Assembly: GCF_028863665.1 (NCBI RefSeq)
Contig: NZ_JARBFX010000001.1
Span: 434,001-498,000, forward strand
Direction: 5' to 3'
From: Aquabacter sediminis
GTDB taxonomy: Bacteria; Pseudomonadota; Alphaproteobacteria; Rhizobiales; Xanthobacteraceae
DNA: 64,000 nt
This document shows, piece by piece, positions 44,895 through 52,709 of the stretch. A program made the translations under genes and the position numbers. The notes under the pieces were generated by a model that was not told the origin of the DNA, ran no database searches, and saw nothing but the letters and a program-made list of their open reading frames with translations. Each line of letters starts with the position of its first letter. Position 1 is the stretch's first letter.

Positions 44895-45088
44895 GCAGGA
44901 GGCGACCTCGCATCGCACCGGCCCGCAGGGCGGGCTCCGGGGTGGCATTCAGACGGAAAGGGGTGGCTGGCGCCGGACCCGCGTGGGGCGCGGATGCCAG
45001 CGGAAAGGGGCAAGAGGGGGGCGGACGTAGCGTCCGGGCCGCATAGGTGGTGTGTTCGACGTCATGACGCACTGCATCCACGGGCGAC

Positions 45089-45105
45089 CTTAAGCCAGCC
45101 TTAAG
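45089..45105 (+). promoter_or_regulatory. Direct-repeat box CTTAAG-N5-CTTAAG
   Basis: Two exact CTTAAG hexamers separated by CCAGC give an 11-base period, matching the established PmrA/BasR box form (CTTAAT/G-N5-CTTAAG). It ends 36 bases before the response-regulator start, so it is a likely autoregulatory site. Confidence 0.65.
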
Positions 45106-45141
45106 CTGGGACCGGCAGGTGTTCACAGGTAGGAGAGAGGC

Positions 45142-45804
45142 ATGCGCATCCTCGTGGTGGAGGACGATCCGGTCCTGATGAATGGGTTGAAGGTGGGCCT
45201 GTCCCTGTCGGGCGCGACCGTCGACGGCGTGACCAGCTGTGCGGACGCTGAAGCCGCCCTGGACGCTGGCGGTTTCGATGCGGTGGTGCTCGACGCCATG
45301 CTGCCGGACGGCTCGGGCTTCGACGTGCTGGCGCGCCTGCGCGCTAGCCATGACACCACCCCCGTTCTCATGCTGACCGCTCTCGACGAGACGCCCGACC
45401 GCGTGCGCGGGCTCGATGCGGGCGCGGATGATTATCTGGGTAAGCCGTTCGACCTGGATGAACTGGCCGCCCGCCTGCGCGCCATTTCGCGGCGTGGGCA
45501 CGGCCGGGCGGCACCGGTGCTGCGGGCGGGGGGCCTCCTGCTTGATCCCGCCACCCTCACGGCCACGCTGGAGGGGGTGCCCGTCTCCCTGTCGCGGCGC
45601 GAATTCGCTGTCCTCTCCGCGCTCATGGAGCGCCCCGGCATCATCCGTTCGAAGGCCGAGATCGAGGAGCGGCTTTATGGCTGGCAGGAAGAGGTGGAGA
45701 GCAATGCCGTGGAGGTGCACATCCACAATCTGCGCGCCAAGATCGGCCGCGAGGCCATCGAGACGGTGCGCGGCCTCGGCTATCGCATGAGGGCCGGCGC
45801 GTGA
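45142..45804 (+). CDS. OmpR-family response regulator (QseB/PmrA-like)
   Basis: A 220-residue regulator. The receiver domain has the acidic pair VVEDDP, the phosphorylated aspartate in VVLDAMLPDGSG near residue 51, and the lysine in YLGKPF. The winged helix C-terminal domain includes LSRREFAVLSALMERPG and EEVESNAVEVHIHNLRAKIG, the form typical of the QseB/PmrA/TctD group. The histidine kinase gene overlaps its stop by 4 bases. A CTTAAG direct-repeat box lies upstream. Confidence 0.94.
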   Translation: MRILVVEDDPVLMNGLKVGLSLSGATVDGVTSCADAEAALDAGGFDAVVLDAMLPDGSGFDVLARLRASHDTTPVLMLTALDETPDRVRGLDAGADDYLGKPFDLDELAARLRAISRRGHGRAAPVLRAGGLLLDPATLTATLEGVPVSLSRREFAVLSALMERPGIIRSKAEIEERLYGWQEEVESNAVEVHIHNLRAKIGREAIETVRGLGYRMRAGA

Positions 45805-47123
45805 CCTCCCTGCGCCGCCGCCTCTTCCTGGTCCTGTTCGCGGCCACCGGCCTGATCTGGCTCTGCGCGGTCACCTGGATCTCCATATCCAGCCGGGCCG
45901 AGCTGGAGCATGTGCTGGACGCCCGCCTGCAAGAGGCGGCCCGCATGGTCCATTCTCTGGTGGCGGCCGGCGGTCTTGCCGCCGCGCAGCAAGGCACGTT
46001 CGAACCCGAGATCCACGAGCGCCAGCTCTCCTGCCAGATCTGGTCCCTGGACGGGCGGCTCCTCGCCCGGTCCGCTGGCGCCCCCGAGGAAGCCCTGTCG
46101 GCGCCCGTCCAGGGCTTCTCCTCGCGCGTTGTGAACGGCGAGGAATGGCGCGTCTTCACCATCACCGATGCGCAAAAGGGCGTGCGCGTGATGGTGGGCG
46201 ATCGGGTGGGCCTGCGCGACCGGCTGGTCCGCGACCTCATCGCCGGCCTTCTGGCGCCAGCGGTGCTCATCGCGCCACTCCTGGCGCTGCTGATCTGGGC
46301 GAGCCTCACCCGCGGCCTTTCCCCGCTCTCGCGGCTCGCAGGTGAAATCGCGGCGCGCGATGGCGAAGACATGCGGCCCGTGGCCGTGGACCATGCCCCC
46401 TCGGAGGTGCGCCCGCTGCTTGAAGCCCTCAACAGCCTGTTCGCCAAGGTGGAGGCAGCGCGCCAGCATGAGCGCGACCTCACCGCCTTCGCCGCCCACG
46501 AATTGCGCACGCCCCTCGCGGGCCTGAAAACGCAGGCTCAGATCGCGCTTGCGGCCCCCGATGCGGCCATTCGCGACGATGCGCTACGCCAGATCCTCGT
46601 GTCGGTGGAGCGCTCCGCCCGCCTGGTGCGGCAGCTTCTCGCGCTGGCGCGCCTGGAGGCGATGCCGGCCCACAAGCCACCGGACGACACGGTCGCCGTG
46701 GCGCAGGCGCTGCGGGAGATCGTCCATCACGCCCCGGCACCCGCCGGCGTTCGCGTGGAGATCGACCCCGCCATGGATGATCTGGCGCGCCGGGTGGACC
46801 GGGAGGCGCTTCACCTGGTGCTGCGGAATTTGCACGAGAATGCGCTTCAGCACGTGTCGGACCACGGCACCATCTGCTGGAAACGCGTGCCCCACGGCCT
46901 GTGCGTGGAGGATGACGGGCCTGGCATTCCCCCGGACGAGCTGCCCCGCGTCACCGAACGCTTCTTCCGGGGGCGCAACAAGACGCTCTCCGGCAGCGGA
47001 TTGGGGCTGACCATCGCCACCCTCGCGGCTGCCCGCATGGGCGCGCGGCTCGACCTTGCCAACCGGACGGGTCAAAGCGGGCTTCAGGTGCGCCTTGTGT
47101 GGCCGGACGCGTTGCCCAACTGA
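45801..47123 (+). CDS. Sensor histidine kinase (QseC/PmrB-like)
   Basis: A 440-residue membrane kinase starting at a GTG that overlaps the regulator stop (GTGA). It has a short cytosolic N-terminus, a first membrane segment near 12-30, a periplasmic domain of ~130 residues, a second membrane segment near 150-172, then HAMP, dimerisation and ATPase domains. The phosphorylated histidine is in FAAHELRTPLAGLKTQ; ATP-binding boxes are HLVLRNLHENALQH, EDDGPGIPPDE and GSGLGLTIA. The signal is unknown. Confidence 0.93.
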   Translation: MTSLRRRLFLVLFAATGLIWLCAVTWISISSRAELEHVLDARLQEAARMVHSLVAAGGLAAAQQGTFEPEIHERQLSCQIWSLDGRLLARSAGAPEEALSAPVQGFSSRVVNGEEWRVFTITDAQKGVRVMVGDRVGLRDRLVRDLIAGLLAPAVLIAPLLALLIWASLTRGLSPLSRLAGEIAARDGEDMRPVAVDHAPSEVRPLLEALNSLFAKVEAARQHERDLTAFAAHELRTPLAGLKTQAQIALAAPDAAIRDDALRQILVSVERSARLVRQLLALARLEAMPAHKPPDDTVAVAQALREIVHHAPAPAGVRVEIDPAMDDLARRVDREALHLVLRNLHENALQHVSDHGTICWKRVPHGLCVEDDGPGIPPDELPRVTERFFRGRNKTLSGSGLGLTIATLAAARMGARLDLANRTGQSGLQVRLVWPDALPN

Positions 47124-47197
47124 GCGCCCTCGGCACGGCAGGACCTGACCTCGCCAATGATCCGGGTATAAAGTGCCCTCCATCAGGGGAGTTGCTC

Positions 47198-48121
47198 ATG
47201 CGTGCCGTGTTTGTCGATGCCAACCCGACCCTCGCAGCGGTGATGGAGCGCCTTCACCGCCCCGGCGATCCGGCCATGAGTGTGCACCGCAATCCGAACG
47301 TCACGCCCGCCGAACTTCCCGCCGTCCTGGATGGTGCCGAGATCGCCGTGATCGACCACACGGCCCTCCCCACCGACATCGCCCGCCAGTGCCCGGGACT
47401 CAAGCATGTGGTGTTCCTCGGCACCGGAGCGCGCAGCTATATGAGCCCGGAGGAACTGGCCGGGCTCGGCATCACCGTCCACACCATCAAAGGCTATGGC
47501 GACACGGCGGTGGCCGAGTGCGCCTTCGCCCTCATGTGGGCGGCGGCCAAGGGCTTCGCCTCTATGGATCGCGGCGTGCGCGCGGGCCGCTGGTTGCGCA
47601 CCGATGGCGCCCAGCTCACCGGCAAGACCCTGGGACTGGTGGGCTTCGGCGGCATTGCGGCCGAGCTCGCCCGCCTCGCCTCGGGCGCGGGGATGCGCGT
47701 CATCGCATGGAACCGCTCGCCCAAGGCGTTTCCCGGCGTCACCTTTCTCCCCTTGGAGGACGTGCTTGCACACAGCCACGCGCTCTCGCTGCATCTCCTG
47801 CTGACCGACGAGACGCGCGGCTTCCTCTCCGCCGAACGCATTGCCCTGCTGCGCCCCGGCGTCCTGCTGGTGAACACGGCCCGCGGCGCCCTGATCGACG
47901 AACCCGCCTTGATCGCGGCGCTGGAGAGCGGCCATGTGGCCCATGCAGGCCTCGACGTCTTCACCACCGAGCCGCTGCCGGCGGACCACCCCTTCACGCG
48001 GCTGGAGAATGTCACCCTCTCCGCCCATTCCGCCTTCCGCACGCCCGAGGCCAGCGACAATTTGATCGAAGCCGCCCTCGCCCATTGTCGGCGCATCCGG
48101 GATGAAGGACGCCAGGACTGA
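47198..48121 (+). CDS. NAD(P)-dependent D-2-hydroxyacid dehydrogenase
   Basis: A 307-residue dehydrogenase of the phosphoglycerate dehydrogenase superfamily. The cofactor loop is LVGFGGIAAELA. The catalytic arginine, glutamate and histidine are in NTARGALID, FTTEPLP and LSAHSAFRTPEA. The natural substrate is unclear. An AGGGGAG site supports 47198; the longer open frame starting at 47099 overlaps the kinase gene. The spacing of 74 bases from the kinase suggests its own expression. Confidence 0.88.
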   Translation: MRAVFVDANPTLAAVMERLHRPGDPAMSVHRNPNVTPAELPAVLDGAEIAVIDHTALPTDIARQCPGLKHVVFLGTGARSYMSPEELAGLGITVHTIKGYGDTAVAECAFALMWAAAKGFASMDRGVRAGRWLRTDGAQLTGKTLGLVGFGGIAAELARLASGAGMRVIAWNRSPKAFPGVTFLPLEDVLAHSHALSLHLLLTDETRGFLSAERIALLRPGVLLVNTARGALIDEPALIAALESGHVAHAGLDVFTTEPLPADHPFTRLENVTLSAHSAFRTPEASDNLIEAALAHCRRIRDEGRQD

Positions 48122-48148
48122 GGTCTGCGAAACGTGTTGGGGATGAAG

Positions 48149-48225
48149 TGGCGACCCCGGCTGGGCTCGAACCAGCGACCTAGTGCTTAGAAGGCACTTG
48201 CTCTATCCAGCTGAGCTACGGGGCC
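48149..48225 (-). tRNA. tRNA-Arg (anticodon TCT)
   Basis: On the reverse strand the 77 bases fold as a standard tRNA: acceptor arm GGCCCCG with CGGGGTC (one G-U pair), D-arm AGCTCAGCTGGATAGAGC, anticodon loop CTTCTAA with anticodon TCT, and a T-arm with GGTTCGAGCC. The 3' CCA is encoded. This tRNA reads AGA/AGG codons. No integrase or partial duplicate lies near it. Confidence 0.95.
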
Positions 48226-48421
48226 ATGGGAAGGCTTCTAGCGCCAGATGCGGCAGGATTGAAGCACCTGGCGGGGAATCAATCGCCCCGCCGTGAATAG
48301 GGCGGGGCCTTGGCGACTGCAACAGGAAGGCCAAGTCCAGAGAAACCTGGAAAGCCAAGTCTTCGCCTAATTCTTGGCCTAAATCTTGGCCGTCTGGCCA
48401 CGCGCTTTCGCCGCAGCAACG

Positions 48422-48453
48422 AAAAAGGGCCGAAGACAGTGCTCCGGCCCTTT
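48422..48453 (-). terminator. Rho-independent terminator of the NDUFS4-like gene
   Basis: On the reverse strand AAAGGGCCG pairs with CGGCCCTTT (9-base stem, 12-base loop) and is followed by a T-rich end (TTTTTC). It lies 25 bases after the stop of the NDUFS4-like gene. Confidence 0.7.
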
Positions 48454-48478
48454 CCACTTTCGGCGCCGTCGGAGCGCC

Positions 48479-48784
48479 TCAGTGGGTCCACTGGCCGACG
48501 CGGCGGAAGGCGAAATTGTCGGAATAGGCCATGCGCTTGCGAGCCGGGTCGTGGGGCTCGAACACCTGGTACGGAATGCCCTCGCGCTCCGCGTAGGCGA
48601 CCGCCTCTTCCTTCGTCTCGAAGCTGAGGCGGATCTGGCTGTGCATGTCGGTGGAGCTGGTATAGCCCATGAGCGGGTCGATGGAGCGCGGACGCTCCGG
48701 CTCATATTCCAGAACCCAATGCTTCGTCGTCGCAACCCCGGACTGCATCGCATTGCGCGCCGGCTTGAAGATGCGTGCCACCAT
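48479..48784 (-). CDS. NADH dehydrogenase (ETC complex I) NDUFS4-like subunit
   Basis: A 101-residue homologue of the mitochondrial complex I 18 kDa subunit, an accessory subunit of alphaproteobacterial respiratory complex I. The core blocks are ARIFKPARNAMQSG, KHWVLEYEPERPRSIDPLMG and the C-terminal DNFAFRRVGQWTH. The start at 48784 matches the family; a longer frame reaching 48934 is not conserved. A terminator follows it. It lies between tRNA-Arg and dksA, away from any nuo operon. Confidence 0.93.
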   Translation of the reverse strand: MVARIFKPARNAMQSGVATTKHWVLEYEPERPRSIDPLMGYTSSTDMHSQIRLSFETKEEAVAYAEREGIPYQVFEPHDPARKRMAYSDNFAFRRVGQWTH

Positions 48785-48940
48785 TGCTTCGCCGTCCCCG
48801 ATCCTGGCACGGCCCCGCCCTTCGGCGCGGCCGATCATACCGCTTTGAGTCATTCTATATTCAGGCGCCGTCCACCGCGCAACGCGCAAGGCACTCCCGC
48901 TTGATGGGGAGCGCCATGCCCGGTGCAGGACCACCTCTTG

Positions 48941-49357
48941 TCAATCGTCCCGATAGACGCGCTCGCGCCGCTCGTGCCGCTCCTGCGCCTCCACCGACAG
49001 CGTGGCGATGGGGCGGGCCTCAAGGCGCTTGAGGGAGATCGGCTCCCCCGTATCCTCGCAATAGCCGTAGCTGCCGTCCTCAATGCGCTGCAGGGCGGCA
49101 TCGATCTTGGCGATCAGCTTGCGCTGCCGGTCCCGGGCGCGGAGCTCGATGGAGCGGTCCGTCTCGGAAGAGGCACGATCGGCCAGATCGGGATGGTTCT
49201 GATTCTCATCCTGAAGGTGCTGCAGCGTCTCACGCGCCTCGCGGAGGATGTCGTCCTTCCAGTTCAACAGCTTCTTGCGGAAATACTCCCGCTGCCTGTC
49301 GTTCATGAAGGGCTCGTCCTCGCGGGGGCGATAGTCCTCGTCGACTTGAACCGACAT
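48941..49357 (-). CDS. dksA: RNA polymerase-binding transcription factor DksA (single-cysteine type)
   Basis: DksA acts with ppGpp on RNA polymerase in the stringent response. The 138-residue protein has the coiled-coil region (QREYFRKKLLNWKDDILREA to about residue 80) and a C-terminal zinc-finger-like part. Only one of the four zinc cysteines is present (YGYCEDTGEPIS, then ARPIATLSVEAQERHE), as in other alphaproteobacterial DksA proteins, so a four-cysteine zinc finger cannot form. The start at 49357 matches relatives (SVQVDEDYRPREDEPFMND). The reverse strand upstream is 300 bases of spacer. Confidence 0.93.
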   Translation of the reverse strand: MSVQVDEDYRPREDEPFMNDRQREYFRKKLLNWKDDILREARETLQHLQDENQNHPDLADRASSETDRSIELRARDRQRKLIAKIDAALQRIEDGSYGYCEDTGEPISLKRLEARPIATLSVEAQERHERRERVYRDD

Positions 49358-49657
49358 CAGCACTGTCCTCGATACACCGTTGCTGACCCCCGGCGGGTTG
49401 CCGCGCTTATATCCACCACCTCGCCGTGGGACAACACCCATGTGCAGGGCAGTACGCACGGAACCGCAACCCCTGAGGGCCGAACGGGCCAGCGGGCGGC
49501 CGGCACCGACCGAAAAGCGGTATTCAGGAAGGGTGCGGACGGGTTCGCCGGTGTCTGATGCCGGAAATGACGCTGGACGCGCGATGTGTGGCCGCAGGCG
49601 TTCCGCGGCGGATCACGCCTGCGGCATCACCACCAAGGCATCACCACCAAGGCGACA
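49358..49657. other. Intergenic region, 300 bases
   Basis: It lies between the MipA/OmpV gene end and the dksA start, so it holds the dksA promoter. Its right end contains three tandem CATCACCACCA(AGG) units (49625-49668), the last of which covers the MipA stop codon. No gene or clear terminator is seen. Confidence 0.4.
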
Positions 49658-49668
49658 TCACCACCAGG
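49625..49668. repeat. Tandem copies of the MipA-gene 3' end
   Basis: CATCACCACCAAGG occurs at 49625-49638 and 49639-49652, with a third variant (CATCACCACCAGG) from 49656. On the reverse strand each unit encodes the terminal tryptophan pair and the stop codon (TGGTGGTGA), so the gene's last codons are repeated downstream of it. Confidence 0.7.
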
Positions 49669-50524
49669 ACTTGCCCATGTTGAACGTGTAGGCCACCGAC
49701 AAGCCCACCGAGAACTGGTTGGCGTCCTCAACCAGCGGCGAATCCGCCGCGCTGCCGACGATGCGCCCATACGTGCCCCAGACACCGGCCAGGAAACCGT
49801 TGCCGAAATTGCGTTCCAGCTGGGCCGTGACACCCCAGCCATTGATGCCCGAGCCGGCATTGTAGACGGGCAGCGGGTTGCCGAGGAAATTGGCGCTGAG
49901 CGCCTGGAACGGCGTGACGCCGAAATAGGCTTCGTTGAAGGCCGACGACGCAAAGCTGAGGCGGGGGCCTATGGCAAACCGCCACTGGTCCATGGGAACG
50001 ATGAGGTCGGCGGCGGCATTCCCGATCCACCCTTCATAGCCCCCAAAGCCGTAGCGCAGCTCGCCGCGCAGGCGCAGCCAACTGACAGGGAACCATTCGG
50101 TAAAGCCGCCGATTTCAAGCGAGGGATCCACATTGCCAAGACCGGTCAGGCGGTCATTGGCATCCTCATCCCGGCCCCAATCGATGCGCCCCACCGCGCC
50201 GACCCGGAACGTGCCGGTGTCGAACAGCGCCAGGGACGGGTTGTCATCCACCGAGCGAAACACGTTAAGACCGCTGGCCTTCGCCACCCGGAACACGAGG
50301 CCCGGGCGGACCGTGTAGTCGTCGCTGCCGGGATATTCGGGAACAATGCGGCCGGACACGCCAATCGTCAGGTACCAGTCTTCCTGCGTGGCAGGCGCGG
50401 GCATGGGCGGGGGAACAGCTGCCGTTCCCGATTGGGCAAGCGCAGGCGCCGCAAGGCTCGCCACCGCAGCAGCGCAGATGCCAAGGCCGAGGGCTGTGCG
50501 GCGTAGGCTGGCGATCGTGAGCAT
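49658..50524 (-). CDS. MipA/OmpV family outer membrane protein
   Basis: A 288-residue outer membrane beta-barrel. A signal peptide is visible (LRRTALGLGICAAAVASLAAPALA-QS). The mature part shows WYLTIGVSGRIVPEYPGSDDYTVRPG and alternating beta strands, and ends in VAYTFNMGKSWW with a terminal aromatic as barrels usually do. MipA/OmpV proteins are linked to peptidoglycan machinery or osmotic response; here the role is inferred. An ATG at 50536 adds four residues. Confidence 0.9.
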   Translation of the reverse strand: MLTIASLRRTALGLGICAAAVASLAAPALAQSGTAAVPPPMPAPATQEDWYLTIGVSGRIVPEYPGSDDYTVRPGLVFRVAKASGLNVFRSVDDNPSLALFDTGTFRVGAVGRIDWGRDEDANDRLTGLGNVDPSLEIGGFTEWFPVSWLRLRGELRYGFGGYEGWIGNAAADLIVPMDQWRFAIGPRLSFASSAFNEAYFGVTPFQALSANFLGNPLPVYNAGSGINGWGVTAQLERNFGNGFLAGVWGTYGRIVGSAADSPLVEDANQFSVGLSVAYTFNMGKSWW

Positions 50525-50623
50525 GATAGGGGGCACCCGAACTGACCGAACATTACGCTAGGTTAGCCCCTCACCCCTCAGGATTGGTGGCAGAAATGTC
50601 ACGATTTGCAAACACTTGGAACG

Positions 50624-51940
50624 CTAACCGGAGGATCGCGCGCGCCGCCCCTCCGCCAGGTCGTTCTCCCGCGCCGTCCGCCGTTCGGCCGCATCGGAAA
50701 AGCGTCCCATCCAATAGGCGACGGGACGCGTCAGCGTGGGCAGGACGTGCCTTGAACGCTCGGCCGCAAAGGGGCGGAAGACCTGGAGGGCGTCGTCCCG
50801 ATCCAGAATGGCCGCCGTCAGGAGATCTGCGGCCAGTGCCGCATTCACGACCGGCTGGCGCCCAAGCGCCACCGCGTACCACACCCCCGCCCTCGGCGAG
50901 CCGATGAGCGGCATGCCGTGGCGCGCCACCCCATGGCTCACCGCCCGGGCCTCGCCGGTGACCGCGTGACGCAAGGCCGGGAAGACGCGTCGGCCGTGGC
51001 GCCGCAGGATCACCGACGCCGCGCCCGGCCCACCGGCGCGAAACGCGGTCGGCGCACGCAGATGGAGCTTTCCTCCCTGCCAGGAAAAAGCGAGGCCAAG
51101 GGCGCCCCCTTCGTGGATCGCCTCGTCGGCGCCGCCTCGGCCCTGTCGCGGCGCAAAGGTGCCTTCCACGAAATTGGCGCGAGCAAGCGCGCGGCGCAGC
51201 CAGGGCGCCGGCGCGGCGAGGCCCTTTTCGCCACAGAAGGCCACATGATCGGCCCGAACCCGCACGGTCGGGCAGGTCAGATATTTGCGCACCCCGTTCA
51301 CATCGGCGCCCAGGAGCGGCGTGCGGGAGACGATCCGGGCGCCTGCGGCGCTGGCAGCCCCGGCAAGCCGGCGGGGCAGATCACTGAGGGCATAGGTCGA
51401 GGCCTGCGGGTCATGCAGCGCGCCGATGAAGGCATCGGTGCCGAGCAGAGCGGCCACGTGCGTGGCCCCCAGCTCCGCCATGCTGTCGAGCCCCAGCGTG
51501 TCGCGGGCCGCGGCCTCGTCGATGAGATCCAGCCGGCCGCGCGGGCCCGGCACATGGATGAACCCTTCGGCTTCCGGCTCAAACCCCAGCACGCCCAGGA
51601 GGCGAACGGCGCGCGCGTAAGCGGTGTCGGAGAGATGCTGCAGGCGGCGGGCCGTATCGCGATCCACGGTGGCGCAAAGCGCGGTGGCGGTCAGCCCCAA
51701 GCCGGAACGCAGCGTCTCCCGCCGCAGGCCAAGATCCGTCGTCGCCGGCTCGCCGGGATCCAGCAGCACCACGTCGCGGCCCCGCAAGGCGAGGCCCAGC
51801 GCCAGCCACAATCCCGCCAGCGACGCGCCGACGACACAAACCTCGCAATCGATCTCTGCCCGATCCAGCACGCCGGACCGCACCCTACCGTCCGCGGCAG
51901 GCGCGGCACGGCGGCCCGCCCGCTCGTCCACGAACGTCAT
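50624..51940 (-). CDS. FAD-dependent oxidoreductase (DAO family)
   Basis: A 438-residue flavoprotein. The dinucleotide-binding fold near residue 30 reads CEVCVVGASLAGLWLALGLA, followed by VVLLDPGEPATTDLG. The C-terminal region (HGMPLIGSPRAGVWYAVALG) matches the FAD-closing motif of D-amino-acid oxidase/DadA-like proteins. The substrate is unknown. A longer reverse frame reaches 52858, but the family fold starts from the ATG at 51938-51940. It is divergent from the SixA-like gene across 243 bases. Confidence 0.85.
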   Translation of the reverse strand: MTFVDERAGRRAAPAADGRVRSGVLDRAEIDCEVCVVGASLAGLWLALGLALRGRDVVLLDPGEPATTDLGLRRETLRSGLGLTATALCATVDRDTARRLQHLSDTAYARAVRLLGVLGFEPEAEGFIHVPGPRGRLDLIDEAAARDTLGLDSMAELGATHVAALLGTDAFIGALHDPQASTYALSDLPRRLAGAASAAGARIVSRTPLLGADVNGVRKYLTCPTVRVRADHVAFCGEKGLAAPAPWLRRALARANFVEGTFAPRQGRGGADEAIHEGGALGLAFSWQGGKLHLRAPTAFRAGGPGAASVILRRHGRRVFPALRHAVTGEARAVSHGVARHGMPLIGSPRAGVWYAVALGRQPVVNAALAADLLTAAILDRDDALQVFRPFAAERSRHVLPTLTRPVAYWMGRFSDAAERRTARENDLAEGRRARSSG

Positions 51941-52183
51941 GACCGCTCCCAGCCCCTGATGGCACCCCAGATGCCGCCGCGAAAGGATCCATCGGCCCAA
52001 TGGGCACCCGATGGTCTCCCGCACCATGATCGTGACGCAATTTACCGTTGCTGTCGCCTGCCAAGGAGAGCAGGCACCCGAGTGCGCCTCTTTCCCCCGT
52101 TTCCGCTCCGGGCGACGATTCGTCCTGCTGTCGGAAACGGGCTCTAGAATGACGTTTCCCTGCCCTCTGTCCCGGAAAGCCCC

Positions 52184-52705
52184 ATGCGCCGCCTGATCCT
52201 GCTTCGCCACGCCAAGTCCGACTGGCCGGATGGCACTCCGGACCATGAGCGTCCGCTGGCCGAGCGGGGGCGGGAGGCAGCGCCCGTCATCGGCGCCTAT
52301 ATGGCGCGAGAGGGTCTGGTGCCGGACCGGGTGCTTGTCTCCAGCGCCCGCCGCACCCAGGAGACGTGGGCCCTGGTGGCGCCGCAGTTGCGCAGCAGCC
52401 CGGAGGTGGAGCGCGAGCCCCGCATCTACGAGGCGAGCGTTTCGACCCTCTTCGCGGTGGTGCAAGGACAGCAGGTGGCGTGCCACACCCTCCTGATGGT
52501 AGGGCACAATCCAGGCTTCGAGGATCTCGCCGCGCGCCTGACGGACAGCGGCTCCGTGGAGGCCCGCCTCGCCATGTCCGCCAAATTTCCCACCGGCGCG
52601 CTGGCGGTGATCGATTTGCCCGTGGATCGCTGGGAGGATGTCACCCCCAAGTCCGGGCGGCTCGATCGCTTCATCACCCCCCGCGCCCTGAAGACGGACG
52701 GCTGA
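52184..52705 (+). CDS. SixA-like histidine phosphatase
   Basis: A 173-residue histidine phosphatase of the SixA group. The catalytic histidine is in the N-terminal LILLRHAKSDWPDG, with the arginine in SSARRTQETW and the second histidine in LLMVGHNPGFEDLA. E. coli SixA removes phosphate from phosphohistidine domains; the target here is unknown. It precedes ycjX by 4 bases in the same direction. Confidence 0.9.
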   Translation: MRRLILLRHAKSDWPDGTPDHERPLAERGREAAPVIGAYMAREGLVPDRVLVSSARRTQETWALVAPQLRSSPEVEREPRIYEASVSTLFAVVQGQQVACHTLLMVGHNPGFEDLAARLTDSGSVEARLAMSAKFPTGALAVIDLPVDRWEDVTPKSGRLDRFITPRALKTDG

Positions 52706-52709
52706 CCCC

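Noticed and set aside
48125-48225. tRNA-Arg as the attachment site of an integrated element
   Set aside because: No integrase, no repeat of the tRNA 3' end and no phage-like genes were seen in the neighbourhood.
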